Below, piece by piece: positions 15,495-23,319 of a DNA stretch of 63,145 nt. The stretch is from an uncultured Oscillospiraceae bacterium. Lineage in GTDB: Bacteria > Bacillota > Clostridia > Oscillospirales > Oscillospiraceae. The first letter of the stretch is position 1. Each line of letters opens with the position of its first letter. Position numbers and translations under genes: made by a program. Where the stretch lies: the NCBI GenBank assembly GCA_947632005.1, contig CANRNU010000012.1:1-63145 (forward strand), written 5' to 3'. The notes beneath the pieces are model-generated. The model saw nothing but the letters and a program-made list of their open reading frames with translations. It made no database searches and was not told the DNA's origin.

Positions 15495-16810
15495 AAAAAG
15501 TAACGAAACGCGCCTTCGCGGTGCTTCTTTTGGTCGCCATGGTGATCGGCGGTATGGGGGTATACCTGTTCCGGCTGGTCCGGGACGGGGGCGACTGGGC
15601 CTCCTTCTATGCCAACGACAGCGTCTATACCCAGGGCACCCTGAACCGGGGCTCCGTGGTGGACCGGAACGGCGTGGTCCTGGCCGCCGCAGGCGAGGAC
15701 GCCTTCCACTATGCCAGCGACGCCGCCGTCCGGCGGGCCTGCCTGCATGTGGTGGGGGACCTGGGGGGCAACATCGGCACCAGCATCCTGTCCATCTTCC
15801 GGCCCAAGCTCATCAATTACTCCTTCTTCACCGGCACCACCACCGAGGGCGGCGCCATCAAGCTCACCATCGACGCCAACGTATCCGCGGCGGCCTATAA
15901 CGCCCTGAACGGCAAGAAGGGCACCGTGGTCGTGTACAATTACAAGACCGGCGAGATCATCTGCATGGTCTCCAACCCCGGCTGGGACCCGGAACAGGGC
16001 ATCACCTTCGACCCCAACGACTCCGCCTATGAGGGCGCCTTCATCAACCGGGCCATCAGCTCCTCCTTCACCCCCGGCTCCGTGTTCAAGCTGGTGACCA
16101 TGGCCGCGGCCATCGAGAACATCCCCGACATCTTCCAGCAGACCTTCACCTGCACCGGCTCCGACGTGATCGGCGGGCAGAAGATCAAGTGCTCCGGCGT
16201 CCACGGCACCCTGACCATCGAGCAGGGACTGGCCTGCTCCTGCAACGTGGTCTTCGGCCATGTGGCCTCCCAGCTTGGGGGCACGCTCATCAGCCAGTAC
16301 GCGGAGAAGTACGGGCTCACCTCCGAGCACACCCTCAACGGCGACATCCCCACCGCCGCAGGCAGCGTGCCCGCCGCCTCCGGAGACGGCGACGCCGCCT
16401 GGGAGGGTATCGGCCAGTATGAGGACCTGGTCAATCCCTACGCCTTCCTGCGCTTCATCGGCGCCATCGCCAACGGCGGGACCGTGGTGGAGCCCACCAT
16501 CCTGGCCGGCAAAAAGTGCGGTACGACCCGGCTCATGGACCCCATCACCGCCGAGGCCATGTCGGAGATGATGAGCTACAACGTGTCCTATGAATACGGC
16601 ACCGGTACATATCCCGGCCTGGAGATGCACGCCAAGACCGGCACCGCCGAGACCAACGGCGGCACCCACGCCTGGTTCGCGGGCTTCATCACCAACGCCA
16701 ACGCCCCCCTGGCCTTCGTGGTCATGGCGGAACGGGCCGGCGGCGGCTACGCCGTGGCCTCCCCCATCGCCAACACGGTGCTGCAAAAGGCCGTCGAAGC
16801 GCTGGGGTGA
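15491..16810 (+). CDS. Class B penicillin-binding protein (transpeptidase)
   Basis: A 439-residue PbpA/FtsI-type transpeptidase that cross-links peptidoglycan at the outer face of the membrane. One N-terminal membrane helix is followed by a small non-catalytic region (RGSVVDRNGVVLA) and the transpeptidase domain with SVFK (SxxK), SCN (SxN) and KTGTAE (KTG). At 439 residues it is short for class B PBPs. The start overlaps the FHA-FtsW stop (ATGA), so the pair should form a stoichiometric SEDS-PBP complex. Confidence 0.92.
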   Translation: MKKVTKRAFAVLLLVAMVIGGMGVYLFRLVRDGGDWASFYANDSVYTQGTLNRGSVVDRNGVVLAAAGEDAFHYASDAAVRRACLHVVGDLGGNIGTSILSIFRPKLINYSFFTGTTTEGGAIKLTIDANVSAAAYNALNGKKGTVVVYNYKTGEIICMVSNPGWDPEQGITFDPNDSAYEGAFINRAISSSFTPGSVFKLVTMAAAIENIPDIFQQTFTCTGSDVIGGQKIKCSGVHGTLTIEQGLACSCNVVFGHVASQLGGTLISQYAEKYGLTSEHTLNGDIPTAAGSVPAASGDGDAAWEGIGQYEDLVNPYAFLRFIGAIANGGTVVEPTILAGKKCGTTRLMDPITAEAMSEMMSYNVSYEYGTGTYPGLEMHAKTGTAETNGGTHAWFAGFITNANAPLAFVVMAERAGGGYAVASPIANTVLQKAVEALG

Positions 16811-16858
16811 TATCGCCGCGAGGCACTTATCAATACGCGGCGAAGCCGCACATTATCG

Positions 16859-16995
16859 GAGGCTCCCTTGTGCAAAGGGAGCTATCGAGCGCAAGCGAGG
16901 CTGAGGGATTGTCACCAAGCTGGGTATCTCCAAGGCTGGTAACAACCCCTCCGAGCGCCGCAAGCGGCGCCCACCTCTCCTTACACAGGGGAGGC
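16859..16995. repeat. MITE-like palindromic intergenic repeat, copy 1
   Basis: The element starts GGCTCCCTTGTGCAAAGGGAG and ends CCTCTCCTTACACAGGGGAGGC; the ends are imperfect inverted repeats of about 22 bases. Internal hairpins (GAGCGCAAGCGAGGC, GCGCCGCAAGCGGCGC) lie between. A second copy is at 33793-33917 and a partial head at 33745-33770. I recall similar short repeats from many Oscillospiraceae genomes. Confidence 0.75.
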
Positions 16996-17059
16996 ATACG
17001 AAGTGCTCCTTCAGCACGGATGACATGCGGCACGAATTTGAACAAGGCAGTTTCATCTT

Positions 17060-18925
17060 ATGATCGACATCTCCCTGCAAAATGTGAAAAAAGGCTTTGG
17101 AGGAACGGAGATCCTCAAAGACGTGAGCTTTGACGTCCAGGCCGGAGAACGGGTGGCTTTGCTTGGCCCCAACGGGGCGGGCAAGACCACCCTTCTGCGG
17201 GTGCTCACCGGGGCGCTGGAACCGGACGAGGGGACCGTGGTCCTGGCAGCAGGAAAGCGCGTCGGCCTCATCAGCCAGATACCCGTCTATCCGGAGGGAT
17301 ACACCACCGAGGACGTGCTCCGCTCCGCCTTCCGGCACCTGGACGCCATCCGGGAGCAGATGACGGCCCTGGAGACGGCCATGCAGACGGACGACACGCC
17401 CCAGACCCTGGCCCGGTACGACAGGCTGGCCGCGGAATACGACCGGCTGGGCGGCTACAGCACCGACTTTGAGCGTGACCGGATCGCAAACGGTCTGGAC
17501 ATCTCCCCCGCCATGCGCGCCCAGAGCTTCGACTCCCTCTCCGGCGGCGAGAAGACCCGGGTCAACCTGGCCCGGCTCCTGCTGGAGGACACGGACATCC
17601 TGCTGCTGGACGAGCCCACCAACCATCTGGACCTGAAGAGCACCCAGTGGCTGGAGGACTTCCTGCTGCGCTTCAAGGGCACGGTCCTGGCCGTGAGCCA
17701 CGACCGGTGGTTTCTGGACACGGTGGTCCAGCGGACGATCGAGCTCACAGACGGCGTGTGTCAGTTCTATGCGGGCAATTACAGCTTTTACATCACCGAG
17801 AAGCAGCGCCGGTATCAGGAGCTGCAAAAGCAGTATGAGAAGAGCCAGCGGGAGATCGCCCACCTGGAGCAGGCGGCAAAGGACCTGCGGCTGTGGGCAT
17901 TCCTGGGCAATGACAAGCTCTACAAGCGGGCGTTCTCCATGGAAAAGCGCATCGCCCGCCTCCAGTCCGCCCCCAAGCCCCAGCGGGAACGGAAGCTGAA
18001 CGCCCGGTTCAAAGAGCGGGACTTCTTCGGCGATGAGGTCCTGGTCATCGACGATCTGGGCAAGCGCTTCGGGGAGAAAAAGCTCTTCGAGCACCTGGAA
18101 CTTCTCATCCGCCCCGGGGAGCGGGTGGCCATCATGGGCGACAACGGGGCGGGCAAGTCCACCCTGGTAAAGCTCATCCTGGGCGAGGAGACGCCGGACG
18201 CGGGCTATACCCGTCTGGGCCCCGCCATCCGCACGGCATACCTGCCCCAGCTGGTGACCTTCTCCCACCCTGAACGGACCTTGGTGGACACCCTCATCTA
18301 CGACGACAAGGCCCAGCCCCAGGAGGCCCGGGACAGGCTGGCCGCCTTCAATTTCACCGGCGAGGACGTATTCAAGACCGTGGGCAGTCTCTCCGGCGGG
18401 GAGCAGAGCCGGCTGCGGCTGTGTATGCTCATGAAGTCGGACGTGAACTTCCTCATCCTGGACGAGCCCACCAACCACCTGGACATTGCCAGCCGGGAGT
18501 GGATCGAGCAGGCTCTGGACGATTACGGCGGCACGCTGCTGTTCGTCAGCCATGACCGCTGGTTCACGGACCGGTTCGCCACCCGTATCTGGGAGCTGAA
18601 AGACGGCGCCCTCACCGACTTTGCCGGGGGATATGCCGAATACCAGACCTATAAGGCCCGGCAGACCCAGCTGACCCACGCCGCCAAGCGCCATGAGCCC
18701 AAGGCGCCCAGGGCGCCCCGGACTTCGGACCCGGCCAAAAAGCTAGCCCGGCTGGAAAAGGACATCGGGAAGCTGGAATCCGCTCTGGCGGACCTGACCG
18801 CCCGGGAGGAGGAAAACGCCACCGATTACCAGAAGCTCATGGAGCTGTCGGAGGAGCGGGCCGCCCTGCAGGAGAAGCTGGATGGACTCTACGGGGAGTG
18901 GGAGGTGCTGGCAGAGGATGCGTGA
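17060..18925 (+). CDS. ABC-F family ATPase
   Basis: A 621-residue soluble protein with two ABC domains and no membrane part. Domain 1 has GPNGAGKTT, LSGGEKTR and LLLDEPTNHLDL; domain 2 has GDNGAGKST, LSGGEQSRLR and LILDEPTNHLDI. The linker between them (RRYQELQKQYEKSQREI) is the arm region that reaches the ribosomal peptidyl-transferase centre in ABC-F proteins, and a C-terminal coiled coil occupies about 550-615. ABC-F proteins act on ribosomes as translation factors or antibiotic-resistance proteins; which applies here cannot be told. An 8-base overlap couples it to the YdcF gene. A repeat element lies directly upstream. Confidence 0.93.
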   Translation: MIDISLQNVKKGFGGTEILKDVSFDVQAGERVALLGPNGAGKTTLLRVLTGALEPDEGTVVLAAGKRVGLISQIPVYPEGYTTEDVLRSAFRHLDAIREQMTALETAMQTDDTPQTLARYDRLAAEYDRLGGYSTDFERDRIANGLDISPAMRAQSFDSLSGGEKTRVNLARLLLEDTDILLLDEPTNHLDLKSTQWLEDFLLRFKGTVLAVSHDRWFLDTVVQRTIELTDGVCQFYAGNYSFYITEKQRRYQELQKQYEKSQREIAHLEQAAKDLRLWAFLGNDKLYKRAFSMEKRIARLQSAPKPQRERKLNARFKERDFFGDEVLVIDDLGKRFGEKKLFEHLELLIRPGERVAIMGDNGAGKSTLVKLILGEETPDAGYTRLGPAIRTAYLPQLVTFSHPERTLVDTLIYDDKAQPQEARDRLAAFNFTGEDVFKTVGSLSGGEQSRLRLCMLMKSDVNFLILDEPTNHLDIASREWIEQALDDYGGTLLFVSHDRWFTDRFATRIWELKDGALTDFAGGYAEYQTYKARQTQLTHAAKRHEPKAPRAPRTSDPAKKLARLEKDIGKLESALADLTAREEENATDYQKLMELSEERAALQEKLDGLYGEWEVLAEDA

Positions 18926-19679
18926 GCTGACAAAAATGCAGAAATGGCTTTACGCTGCCGCGGCGCTGTGCCTGGCCCTGAGCATATTTTACGAGTTCGT
19001 CCCCATCGGCTACCGGATGACCGCGGTGGTATTTCTGTTCTGTGCGGTGTGGCTGGCCCTGTACGCCATGTTCTCCCGGCGGAACACAAAACTCTCCCGG
19101 CGGATGCGTCTGGCGCTGGTGCTGTTCGTGACGCTGGGCTTTCCCTGTTTCCTCGCGGCAGAGATCCCCGTATTGCGGGACGCCCGCTCGGACGAGGATA
19201 CCTCCGCCCCCTATCTCATCGTCTGCGGCGCAGGGGTGAACGGCACCACGCCCTCCCGGTCCATGACCGACCGGCTCCGGGAGGCGGTGACCTGGCTGGA
19301 CGAGAACCCATCCGGCGTCGCCGTTCTCTCCGGCAGCCAGGGACAGGATGAAGACATCTCCGAGGCCCGGGCCATGTTCGATTGGCTCACGGCGCAGGGG
19401 ATCGACCCGGCCCGGCTGCGCATGGAGGACCAGGCGAAAAACAGCAGCGGGAACCTCCGGTACTCCCTGGAACTCATCGAAAAAGAGGGCGGGGACCCGT
19501 CCGGGCGGGTGGCCATCCTCTCCAGCGAATACCATCTGCACCGGCTGGGCTGGATGGCCCGGAAGCTGGGCTGCCAGCCTGTGCTGGTGGCCGCAAAGAC
19601 CACCAAAGTGAGCCTTTTCATCAACTACGCCATCCGGGAAGCCTTCGCCATGTGGAAACTCTGGGTCTTCGGGATGTGA
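18918..19679 (+). CDS. YdcF family (DUF218) membrane protein
   Basis: A 253-residue protein with two or three N-terminal membrane helices (to about residue 80) and a C-terminal DUF218 domain. The domain carries LIVCGAGVNGTTPSRSMTDRL, an SGSQGQDE loop and the late SSEYHLHRLGWMARKLG. DUF218 proteins include SanA and YdcF, linked to envelope processes in E. coli, without a settled reaction. The ATG at 18918 lies inside the end of the ABC-F gene. Confidence 0.85.
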   Translation: MRELTKMQKWLYAAAALCLALSIFYEFVPIGYRMTAVVFLFCAVWLALYAMFSRRNTKLSRRMRLALVLFVTLGFPCFLAAEIPVLRDARSDEDTSAPYLIVCGAGVNGTTPSRSMTDRLREAVTWLDENPSGVAVLSGSQGQDEDISEARAMFDWLTAQGIDPARLRMEDQAKNSSGNLRYSLELIEKEGGDPSGRVAILSSEYHLHRLGWMARKLGCQPVLVAAKTTKVSLFINYAIREAFAMWKLWVFGM

Positions 19680-19700
19680 TGCGGGCCTTTCCGTTTGTCC

Positions 19701-19729
19701 TTGCATCTTCCGCCGGATACGGGTATAAT
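19701..19729 (+). promoter_or_regulatory. Promoter upstream of the flavodiiron gene
   Basis: TTGCAT and TATAAT are separated by 17 bases. Starting here, the transcript would carry a leader of about 240 bases made almost wholly of hairpins. A second TATAAT occurs at 19924-19929, nearer the gene, with no good -35. Confidence 0.7.
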
Positions 19730-19741
19730 GATTATCGCATA

Positions 19742-19928
19742 GCGAAAACGATCGTTTTGAACCGTTTTCGCTGCCAAACGGATCGTTTGGCAGCAAATGA
19801 TCTTTGGATCATTTGCGCGATGATCATTGCAATGAACATCTGGCAAAACAGTGCAGCTGTTTTGCTTCAGCCGCAAAGCGGCTCGGCGCAGCGCCTTACG
19901 GTGCTTCGCCATCAGATGATCATTATAA
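19742..19928 (+). repeat. Run of six hairpins containing repeat copy B
   Basis: Consecutive stems: GCGAAAACG/CGTTTTCGC (19742-19771); CTGCCAAACG/CGTTTGGCAG (19771-19793, 10 bp); GCAAATGATC/GATCATTTGC (19793-19816, 10 bp); GCAAAACAG/CTGTTTTGC (19843-19865); GCCGC/GCGGC (19870-19882); GGCGCAGCGC/GTGCTTCGCC with a mismatch (19885-19910). The block 19831-19865 plus CATCAGATGATCATTA at 19910-19925 matches copy A at 3988-4036. It forms the leader or promoter region of the flavodiiron gene. Confidence 0.7.
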
Positions 19929-19975
19929 TGGATAAGATGACCGTTCTGGAAAATACTGCCTGAGGAGGAAACCGT

Positions 19976-21838
19976 ATGTACTGCGCGAAAAAGCTCACCG
20001 GATCCATCAGCTGGATCGGCGGCAACGACCGGCGCATCAGCCTTTTTGAAAACGTCTATCCTGTTCCCCACGGGGTCAGCTACAACTCCTATTTCGTCAG
20101 GGACGAGCAGAACGTGGTGGTGGACACGGTGGACCGGGCCGTCCGGGACGTGTTTTTCGAGAACATCGCCCACCTGCTCCAGGGCGGGGACCTGCACTGG
20201 CTCATCGTGAACCATATGGAGCCGGACCACGCCGCCACCATCGAGGAGCTGGCCCTGCGCTATCCCAGCGCGAAGATTGTCTGTAACGCCAAGATCGCCG
20301 CCATGATGAAGCAGTTTTTCACCTTCGACGTGGACAGCCGGGTCCATTTGGTGAAGGAGGGAGACACCCTCTGCACCGGCAGCCACACCTTCACCTTCGT
20401 CATGGCCCCCATGGTCCACTGGCCGGAGGTCATGATGACCTACGAGACGACGGAAAAGGCCCTGTTCTCCGCCGACGCCTTTGGCTCCTTCGGCGCCCTG
20501 GACGGGGGCATCTTCGCCGACCACGCCGCCCAGGACCAGGTCTATATGGACGAGGCCCGGCGGTACTACACCAACATCGTGGGCAAGTACGGCAGCCAGG
20601 TCCAGGCGGTGCTGAAAAAGGCCGCGGGGCTGGACATCGCCCTGCTGTGCCCCCTGCACGGCTATGTCTGGCGGCGGAACATCGGAGACCTGGTGGAGAA
20701 GTACGCCAAGTGGAGCGGTTACACCCCCGAGGACCGGCAGGTGCTCATCGCCTACGCCTCCGTTTACGGCCACACGGAGAACGCCGCCGAGATCATCGCT
20801 TCCCGGCTGGCCGAACAGGGCGTCCGCAGCGTGCTGTATGACGTGTCTGTGACCCACCCGTCCTACATCGTGGCCGAGGCGTTCCGCTGCAGTCACATCG
20901 TCTTCGCCTCCACCACCTACAACGCCGGCATTTTCGTGAACATGGAGAATCTCCTGCACGACATCGCCGCCCATAATCTCCAAAACCGGACCGTGGCCTT
21001 CGTGGAGAACGGCTCCTGGGCCCCCACGGCGGGCAAGCTCATGCGGGAGATCCTCTCCCCCCTGAAGAACATGACCTTCCTGGACACCGGCCTCACCCTT
21101 CGCTCCTCGCTGAAGGAGGACCAGCTGGCCCAGCTGCAGGCTCTGGCCGACGCGGTGGCCGCCTCCATCCGGGAGCAGGAGGAAGCCGCTCAGCCCAAGG
21201 GCCACAAGCCCGCCAAGGGCGATACGGCCGTCGACTCCGCCGCTCTGCGGGGCCTGACCTACGGTCTGTTCGTGCTGACGGCCAGGGACGGGGACAAGGA
21301 CAATGGCTGCATCATCAACACTGTCCAGCAGGTCACCGGCACGCCTCTGCGGGTCTCCATCGCGGTGAACAAGGAGAACTTCACCCACGATATGATCGCC
21401 AGGACCGGTCTTTTCAACGTCTCGGTGCTCGCCACCAGCGCGTCCATGGACCTTTTCAAGCACTTCGGCTTCCAGTCCGGCCGGGACACGGAGAAGCTGG
21501 CCAACTGGCCCGATGACTGCCGCAGCGAAAACGGCCTGTGCTACATCCCCGGCTGTACCAACGCTTTCATTTCCGCCAAGGTGGTGAACACCGTGGACTG
21601 CGGCACCCACACCCTGTTCATCGCGGACGTGACCGAGGCCCGGAAGCTCTCCGGCGAGCCCAGCGTGACCTATCAGTACTACTTCGACCACATCAAGCCC
21701 AAGCCCCCGGTGCTGGAGAAAAAGAAGGGCTTCGTGTGCAAGATCTGCGGCTATATCTACGAGGGCGACGAGTTGCCCGCAGACTTCGTCTGCCCCCTTT
21801 GCAAGCACGGTCCCGAGGACTTTGAGCCTCTGGCCTGA
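19976..21838 (+). CDS. Flavodiiron protein fused to flavin reductase and rubredoxin domains
   Basis: A 620-residue multidomain O2/NO reductase. Residues 1-250 are the metallo-beta-lactamase-like diiron domain with ligands His80, Glu82, Asp84, His85, His148, Asp167 and His228, all present. Residues 255-395 are a flavodoxin domain binding FMN (AYASVYGHTENAAE). Residues about 415-565 match flavin-reductase-like FMN-binding proteins (GLFVLTARDGDKDNGCIINT). Residues 580-620 are a rubredoxin with CKIC and CPLC. The extra modules may let NAD(P)H-derived electrons reach the diiron site within one chain. The start follows TGAGGAGGAAACCGT. A separate rubredoxin gene follows after 31 bases. Confidence 0.93.
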   Translation: MYCAKKLTGSISWIGGNDRRISLFENVYPVPHGVSYNSYFVRDEQNVVVDTVDRAVRDVFFENIAHLLQGGDLHWLIVNHMEPDHAATIEELALRYPSAKIVCNAKIAAMMKQFFTFDVDSRVHLVKEGDTLCTGSHTFTFVMAPMVHWPEVMMTYETTEKALFSADAFGSFGALDGGIFADHAAQDQVYMDEARRYYTNIVGKYGSQVQAVLKKAAGLDIALLCPLHGYVWRRNIGDLVEKYAKWSGYTPEDRQVLIAYASVYGHTENAAEIIASRLAEQGVRSVLYDVSVTHPSYIVAEAFRCSHIVFASTTYNAGIFVNMENLLHDIAAHNLQNRTVAFVENGSWAPTAGKLMREILSPLKNMTFLDTGLTLRSSLKEDQLAQLQALADAVAASIREQEEAAQPKGHKPAKGDTAVDSAALRGLTYGLFVLTARDGDKDNGCIINTVQQVTGTPLRVSIAVNKENFTHDMIARTGLFNVSVLATSASMDLFKHFGFQSGRDTEKLANWPDDCRSENGLCYIPGCTNAFISAKVVNTVDCGTHTLFIADVTEARKLSGEPSVTYQYYFDHIKPKPPVLEKKKGFVCKICGYIYEGDELPADFVCPLCKHGPEDFEPLA

Positions 21839-21869
21839 ATAGAAAAGACCAATATAGGAGGATAAAGCC

Positions 21870-22025
21870 ATGAAGTATGTTTGCGACGTGTGCGGCTGGA
21901 CCTATGACGAGGCTGTGGGTGACGAGGAACACGGCATCGCCCCCGGCACCAAGTGGGAGGACCTGCCTGCGGACTTCGAGTGCCCCCTGTGCGGCGTAGG
22001 CAAGGACGATTTCAAAGCGGAATAA
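21870..22025 (+). CDS. Rubredoxin
   Basis: A 51-residue rubredoxin starting at the ATG at 21870 after TAGGAGGATAAAGCC. The iron ligands are the two pairs CDVC and CPLC, with the family's WTYDEAVGD and APGTKWEDLPADF segments intact. Rubredoxins carry single electrons to flavodiiron proteins and rubrerythrins. It lies 31 bases after the flavodiiron-rubredoxin fusion and is cotranscribed with it, so it may supply that protein or the flavodiiron protein encoded convergently. Confidence 0.96.
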   Translation: MKYVCDVCGWTYDEAVGDEEHGIAPGTKWEDLPADFECPLCGVGKDDFKAE

Positions 22026-22037
22026 GCCAGCAAAAAG

Positions 22038-22063
22038 CCCGCCGGACCAAATGGTCCGGCGGG
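22038..22063 (-). terminator. Terminator of the minus-strand flavodiiron operon
   Basis: CCCGCCGGACCA and TGGTCCGGCGGG form a 12-bp stem with a two-base gap. On the minus strand it is followed by CTTTTTG, and it also separates the convergent rubredoxin gene. Confidence 0.85.
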
Positions 22064-22083
22064 TTCGCCGTATTTCAGATGTC

Positions 22084-23298
22084 TTACCCCTTGACCGACT
22101 CCACCAGGGCGGCGGCCAGGCTGTCCAGCTCTGCGGCCTTGCTCTCGTTGAGAGAGGAGGCCAGGCTGAGACGCTCGTTCAAAAGCGTCATGTTCTTCAG
22201 CTGGTCGGTGATGAACGCGCTCATCAGGTCGCCGCTCTTCACAGCCCAGGAGCCGTTTTCGATGATGGCAAAGGTCCGATTCTGGAGGTTGAGGGCCTTC
22301 ATGTCCATCAGGAAGTTGTGCATGACCGGGTAGATGCCCAGGTTATAGGTCACGCTGGCCAGGACGATGTGGCTGTACTTGAACGCCTCGGAGATGAGGT
22401 AGCTGACATGGGTGTTGGACACGTCGTACACCGCCACATTGGTAAGGCCCTGCTCACAGAGCTTGGCGGCCAGGCACTGGGCGGCAGCCTCGGTGTTGCC
22501 GTACATGGAGGCGTACACGATGAGCACGCCCTTCTCCTCCGGCTCATAGCGGCTCCACTTGTCGTACTTGTCGATAAAGTAGCCCAGGTCCTTGCGCCAG
22601 ACCGGCCCGTGGAGAGGGCAGATGAACTTGATCTGGTCCAGGATGCCGGCGGCCTTCTTCAAAAGCAGCTGAACATGGGGGCCGTACTTGCCCACGATGT
22701 TGGTCAGATACCGGCGGGCCTCATCCAGCCAGTCCCGGTCAAAGTTGACCTCGTCGGCAAAGAGCTTGCCGTCCAGGGCGATGAAGGAGCCGAAGGCGTC
22801 GGCAGAGAACAGCACACCGTTGGTGGTGTCGAACGTCACCATGGCCTCGGGCCAGTGGACCATGGGGGCCGCCACAAAGGTGACGGTGTGGTCCCCGAAG
22901 GAGAAGGTGTCCCCTTCCTTCACGCTGATGAGCTCATGGCTGTCCACATGGAAGCCGAACTGGCGCATGAGCAGGAACGCCTTGTCGTTGGAGATGATCT
23001 TCACCTGAGGCCAGCGGATCAGGACCTCCTCGATGGTGGCGGCGTGGTCCGGCTCCATGTGGTTGATGAGCAGATAGTCCAGGGGCCTGTCCCCCAGCAG
23101 ATACTCCATGTTCTGCAGAAGCTGGCGGCAGGCGGACCAGTCCACCGTGTCAAAGAGGACGGTCTTTTTGTCCAGCAGCAGATAGGCGTTGTAGCTGACG
23201 CCCTTGGGGATGGGATGGATGTTCTCAAAAAGGGTCAGGCGGTGGTCGTTGGCGCCCACCCAGTAAAGATTATCGGTCACTTCGCGCACGCAGTGCAT
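22084..23298 (-). CDS. Flavodiiron protein (two-domain type)
   Basis: A 404-residue flavodiiron protein of the minimal two-domain form. Diiron ligands His80, Glu82, Asp84, His85, His148, Asp167 and His230 are present, followed by the FMN-binding flavodoxin domain (IVYASMYGNTEAAAQ). Such enzymes reduce O2 to water and/or NO to N2O and need an external rubredoxin as donor. The ATG at 23298 follows AAAGGAGAGACGACAT. It begins 21 bases after the stop of an acyl-CoA dehydrogenase that carries its own rubredoxin domain, a strong sign that the fusion is its electron donor. Confidence 0.93.
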   Translation of the reverse strand: MHCVREVTDNLYWVGANDHRLTLFENIHPIPKGVSYNAYLLLDKKTVLFDTVDWSACRQLLQNMEYLLGDRPLDYLLINHMEPDHAATIEEVLIRWPQVKIISNDKAFLLMRQFGFHVDSHELISVKEGDTFSFGDHTVTFVAAPMVHWPEAMVTFDTTNGVLFSADAFGSFIALDGKLFADEVNFDRDWLDEARRYLTNIVGKYGPHVQLLLKKAAGILDQIKFICPLHGPVWRKDLGYFIDKYDKWSRYEPEEKGVLIVYASMYGNTEAAAQCLAAKLCEQGLTNVAVYDVSNTHVSYLISEAFKYSHIVLASVTYNLGIYPVMHNFLMDMKALNLQNRTFAIIENGSWAVKSGDLMSAFITDQLKNMTLLNERLSLASSLNESKAAELDSLAAALVESVKG

Positions 23299-23319
23299 AT
23301 GTCGTCTCTCCTTTCCGTT

